This document shows positions 60,281 to 64,000 of a stretch of DNA of 64,000 nucleotides, piece after piece. Source of the stretch: Macropodus opercularis (taxonomy: Eukaryota > Chordata > Actinopteri > Anabantiformes > Osphronemidae); assembly GCA_030770545.1 (NCBI GenBank), contig CM061091.1, positions 12,022,501-12,086,500 on the forward strand, in the 5' to 3' direction. The first letter of the stretch is position 1. The number at the start of each line of letters is the position of its first letter. The notes under the pieces were generated by a model, which saw only the letters and a list, made by a program, of their open reading frames with translations, had not been told where the DNA came from and searched no databases. The position numbers and the translations under genes are program-made.

Positions 60281-63200
60281 GTCTCTCTCTTTGAGTAATA
60301 AAGATGTTCTGCAGTTCTCTGTCATGGAGAAACTGAAGCCGTAAAGACAGACCATGTGGAGCCCGAGTCTGATATTATTTTTAGTACTTCTAGCAGACTT
60401 TTAGATACTGAGAGTTTGTTCCAGCAGGAAACTGTCACCTTTTTTTAACTTTTAATTTCCTGGATTGTGTCCCACATAAAATTTTCCATGTTGTTTCCTC
60501 AATCTCTTTTTTTTTTCTTTTTTCAAAGAGCAGGTGCGACACCTTATTGTTTGCTGGGTAAGAATTTGAGCAAGTCTTTGTCGTTGTCTGTGATTGCACG
60601 TCGTATAAAAGCTGAGACAGCAGCACTGATGTTTCAAACATGTGTCACTTTCATTTTTCATGGGCATAAGCAGCACAACATATAACCGTACTAGGCTTTA
60701 AATAATATTGATGTTTCCTACCCACTGCGACATACTTTTCTAACTGTTAGTTCGACATGCATGTATTTTCTATGTTCACATTACAGCTATACTTCCTTAT
60801 GAAAGAGGATTAGGGCCAACATAAAAACTAAATTTAAATTCTGGTTTTAATGGCTTTAGATAGATTTTATTGAACTCTTGCTCTGTCTCTCTTAATGACA
60901 CTTGTTCTATAATAAGGGCTTCAGTATGCTTCAAATTAATTAGTTTGTGATCTTCAAACACATCTGAAGGCGTGCTCGTGGCTTTTCAAAATGCTCACTC
61001 TCATAAAGGAGGCGAAAAGGCTTGCGTCCTTTTTTTCCCCACATTTTAGGCGACTCATGGTGTTGACTTTATTATGCACATGAAAGCCAAACGAGTAGTA
61101 AAGTCGGAGATACAACGGTTGACACAAAAACGAGATCTTGAATCTTATATTATTTAAACATTGAATCCAACGGACAAGTGAAATACCTGCTCACCAAAAC
61201 CGAGTGGTGTCCAATCTGCGTTCAAAAAAGCAAGTCAGCTCAGGCAGTCATGTAAGCTGTCAGTCGAGGTTTAACCTGTGTCTTTGCACAGTGCAGCTTT
61301 AATCCTCAACTTAGCCGCCAGCCTCCCAGTAGTTAATTCAAGCAGGTGGGTAGACAAAGCTGTGCACTACATGTGCTGTGTGTGTGTAAAGTAGGAATGG
61401 ATTCAATGGTGAAGTTCATCCCACTTGTTTGTGTGTCACTTTGTGTGTTTCTTTCATGCAATTGTTTACTCTTCAGATGTGTCAGGAAATATTTCCTGAT
61501 CCGAGCTGTGTAGCTGACCTGCGTCATCACAAGCCTGGCTGATGGGATAAACTATGAGCCTTATGGGCATTTACAGAAGGAGAACCCACGTATCCACTAC
61601 ATCCATAACACGGTCCCCTCAGACTGTGACAGACATGGTTCATTTTGCAGGTGGCAGGGGAAGTAACTTCACAGTAACCAATAGCATCTGCACCTGCAGG
61701 ACCATGTTGGGTCAAAGAGGTCTGGTCTGGTGTAATGGGACATTTTAACCTTAGCCCGACTTCAAACCGTATGATAGCGCGCAACAGCATTTGACTACAC
61801 TGTCCATCAAAATGTCCATCGAGCATCTGCTCACGCAGGCTCCATGTCAGGCTTGCTGTTCCCCCGCTTTGACCACTCGCCTCCTGCCGCCTGCCATTCT
61901 TCATCCAGCCACCAGAGGCCCTCAGTCTTTCCCTTGTTTCCTTCTGCGACCTGCCCTGGAGTGACCTCTGACTTTTGGCTCTCCTTTTCCAGCGTGTCAT
62001 GCCATCAACACACTCCCATCATTAAGAGAAACCCACAGAAATCTTAGTCTTATAGTCTTTTTCTCTTGGGTGTAGCACTTTTCTTTTTGCTTGATCTGAA
62101 CTGGCAGCAACTTTATTTCCCACATAACAGTTTTAAAACCTGTGAAGAAATTAAGCTGGGAGGTTGCTGGTATTGGCACCAACCATTTACACCTCCACTG
62201 ACTTGCTTTAGCTTTTTTTCTTTCATATTTTGATTAATTAAGGCAACAAAATTTACTAGACAGCATAAAGATGAGCAAAGTAACAGAGGAGCCCCCCTGA
62301 GAACCAATATAGAGACAATCGCTCTTTCATCAATTTATCAGCAGGATATTATGTCGTTTCGTTTCTATTAAACTGGCAACGTAAAACTATTTCTCATAAC
62401 AAAGGTTCATTTACTCATGTTCATTTTGCAAATTGCGTGATCCACCCCAAGGTATTGCTTTACACATCTTTCATTACCATATTAATAAATCACAAAAGGA
62501 AAATCATAATTGATTGTGAAGCCTGATTTAAATGTCTACACTCATAGTTACTGTAACTGAATGAAGGCGTTATATAGGAGGAACGGTACAATGTGGTTGT
62601 AACAAGTGCTAATGGCTTACGTTAGTATAAAGTTAAAGTCTTTCGCCAGTTTTTTTCATGGCTGCAGCCTATAGAAAGGTCAAAACATGTTGTTTTTCCA
62701 CTGGATGAACCTTTAAAAGGAATGAAAAGTCCACATAAAAGGTGGAGCTTGATCAACAAAGAATGATGAGAAATTCAACAAAGAAAACTTCAAGATGAAG
62801 TAAAATCCCCTAAGAACACTCTGAGCCTCGCAGACCTTTTCTCTCACCAAAGACAAGAGACTGGCATCGTGACTTCTCCGCCTGGAACTCACCATCAGCT
62901 CAGGTCGGACCGGGGGGGGAGCTCATCATGTGTTAAGACGCAGTGTGTCAGCCATCATTAACACACAGCGATGCACAGCTGCTTTCAACATCTAATATAT
63001 TGTCGTCATGACTGCAACACTGTGATGACACCGAATAATGTTCACATGATATAAGCATACACGTAAAAATTTGTTCTTCTGTTTCTTCTATTTTCCTCCG
63101 TGTCTAAAAGGCAGGAATAAGAACGTGGTCTACTTACATCAAAATAGGTCAAAGTGATTTTCTACGGAGGAAATAGAATCATATGGGTCACTGCATTATT

Positions 63201-64000
63201 TCTGGAATTTTAGAAAGAACAAGTGTTGTAGGATTGTTGAAAATTACCTACCAATTTTATATAGGTGACCTAGTAGAGTGTCTATATTTGTCCTGGAGCT
63301 TGCTGTACTGTACGTGGAAGCAGCGCTGGCTCCTCGCTCCCTTTATTTCACATTTTATCTCAGTGACTCTGGACTTCACTGTCTTTGCTCTCCCAGAAAA
63401 ACAAAGTATTGTAAATCATCTGCAACTAACTGACAGACTTGACTGGGACATGTTTGACTGTGGGTTTGCCTCCGTCGGTGTCATCCCTTTCTCGTCGCTC
63501 CCCTCATCAGCTCCTGCTTCCCTTTCCTCCTCTCTGCACTCTACCAATCCTCCTCCTCCTCCTCTTTTCCTTGTCTTTTCCTCTTTGTGCCCTCTGCCTC
63601 AGTCACCCCGTAGCGAACAGGTGTATCTGTCTCTCTCCTGATGAGTTTATTACTCTCAAGTGTCTCCCCAGTCCCCGCAGATCCCCTACCTCCTAATACG
63701 CTTAGCCCTTGCAGCTTATGTCAGCCAGAGTGGGTGGTCTGATAACACTCCACTTGATCAAGCCGTCCACATCAGGGTCCATCTGCTCGCCAGTCACTTC
63801 GGTCAGCCAGTGTCAGGGAGCAGACGCGCAGACAGACACACACCCGCGTGGAGTAACCTTCCCCACCCGCTAAAGGTGATTTGAGTGCCGCTGCAGCGTG
63901 GAACCGAGGTGGCCAGGGGAGCTTCTCCACGCCTCCTTTTGTCTTCTTAGTGAGCTGCTCTGCCATCGCTGCAAATGACACTTAATTAGCTCATGAGAAT

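Larger units (their letters stand above)
58151..64000. other. upstream flank, no gene seen
   Basis: Upstream of the pcdh17 promoter I see no coding exon. Frames of up to 157 aa (for example 61,527-62,000 minus and 63,183-63,641 plus) lack domains and repeats of known families. A GT microsatellite is at 59,710. The block 59,770-60,280 is A+T-rich with homeodomain-like words and is a candidate enhancer. PCDH17 sits beside gene deserts in mammals, which fits this emptiness. Confidence 0.7.

Noticed and set aside
61527..62000. 157-aa minus-strand frame upstream of pcdh17
   Set aside because: Low-complexity, Arg/Gln-rich start and no domain; considered as an upstream exon but no convincing link to pcdh17.
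63183..63641. 152-aa plus-strand frame at the window edge
   Set aside because: The second half is a Ser/Pro/Leu-rich translation of CT-rich DNA; no recognisable protein.
1..64000. CRISPR arrays, bacterial operons, insertion sequences or phage genes
   Set aside because: Spliced vertebrate gene structure, microsatellites and absence of dense coding show this is animal nuclear DNA; no spaced repeat arrays were seen.

Overview
This is vertebrate, almost certainly teleost fish, genomic DNA. It is A+T-rich and mostly non-coding, with many CA/GT microsatellites. I can support one protein-coding gene: a complete pcdh17 (protocadherin-17, delta-2 non-clustered protocadherin) on the minus strand. I recognised it by comparing its translation with my memory of mammalian PCDH17; no database search was possible.

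Layout from high to low coordinates, the direction of transcription: 58.1-64.0 kb is upstream flank with no gene seen. 57.2-58.1 kb is CpG-rich and is the likely promoter and non-coding first exon. 56.43-57.23 kb is a probable 5' UTR intron. 53,637-56,132 is the large coding exon 1, preceded by a 5' UTR with three upstream ORFs. 37,718-53,636 is a 15.9 kb intron. 37,659-37,717 is the 59-nt exon 2, followed by a 317-nt intron. 37,169-37,341 is exon 3. 13,199-37,168 is a 24.0 kb intron. 12,501-13,198 is the terminal coding exon. The 3' UTR follows and probably ends near 11.06 kb or near 8.47 kb. 1-8.47 kb is downstream flank with no gene seen.

The spliced protein is 1,141 residues: signal peptide, six cadherin repeats, one transmembrane helix and a cytoplasmic tail of about 435 residues. 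Exon 1 alone encodes the whole extracellular and membrane part plus the proximal tail. Exons 2-4 add the distal tail that carries the conserved delta-2 motifs. Exon 1 also reads through its donor to a stop 20 codons later, with AATAAA/ATTAAA hexamers beyond it, so a membrane-anchored form without the distal tail is possible.

The long introns and flanks show no other convincing exon, transposase, reverse transcriptase, tRNA or rRNA. They hold microsatellites, homopolymer tracts, a 44-bp near-perfect inverted repeat, and A+T-rich, homeodomain-site-rich blocks that look like conserved non-coding elements. That last reading is by eye and needs alignment. I did not find a new multi-gene system. 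The most testable novelties are the readthrough isoform, the uORF cluster, differences in the tail and EC4 relative to mammals, and the candidate enhancers.
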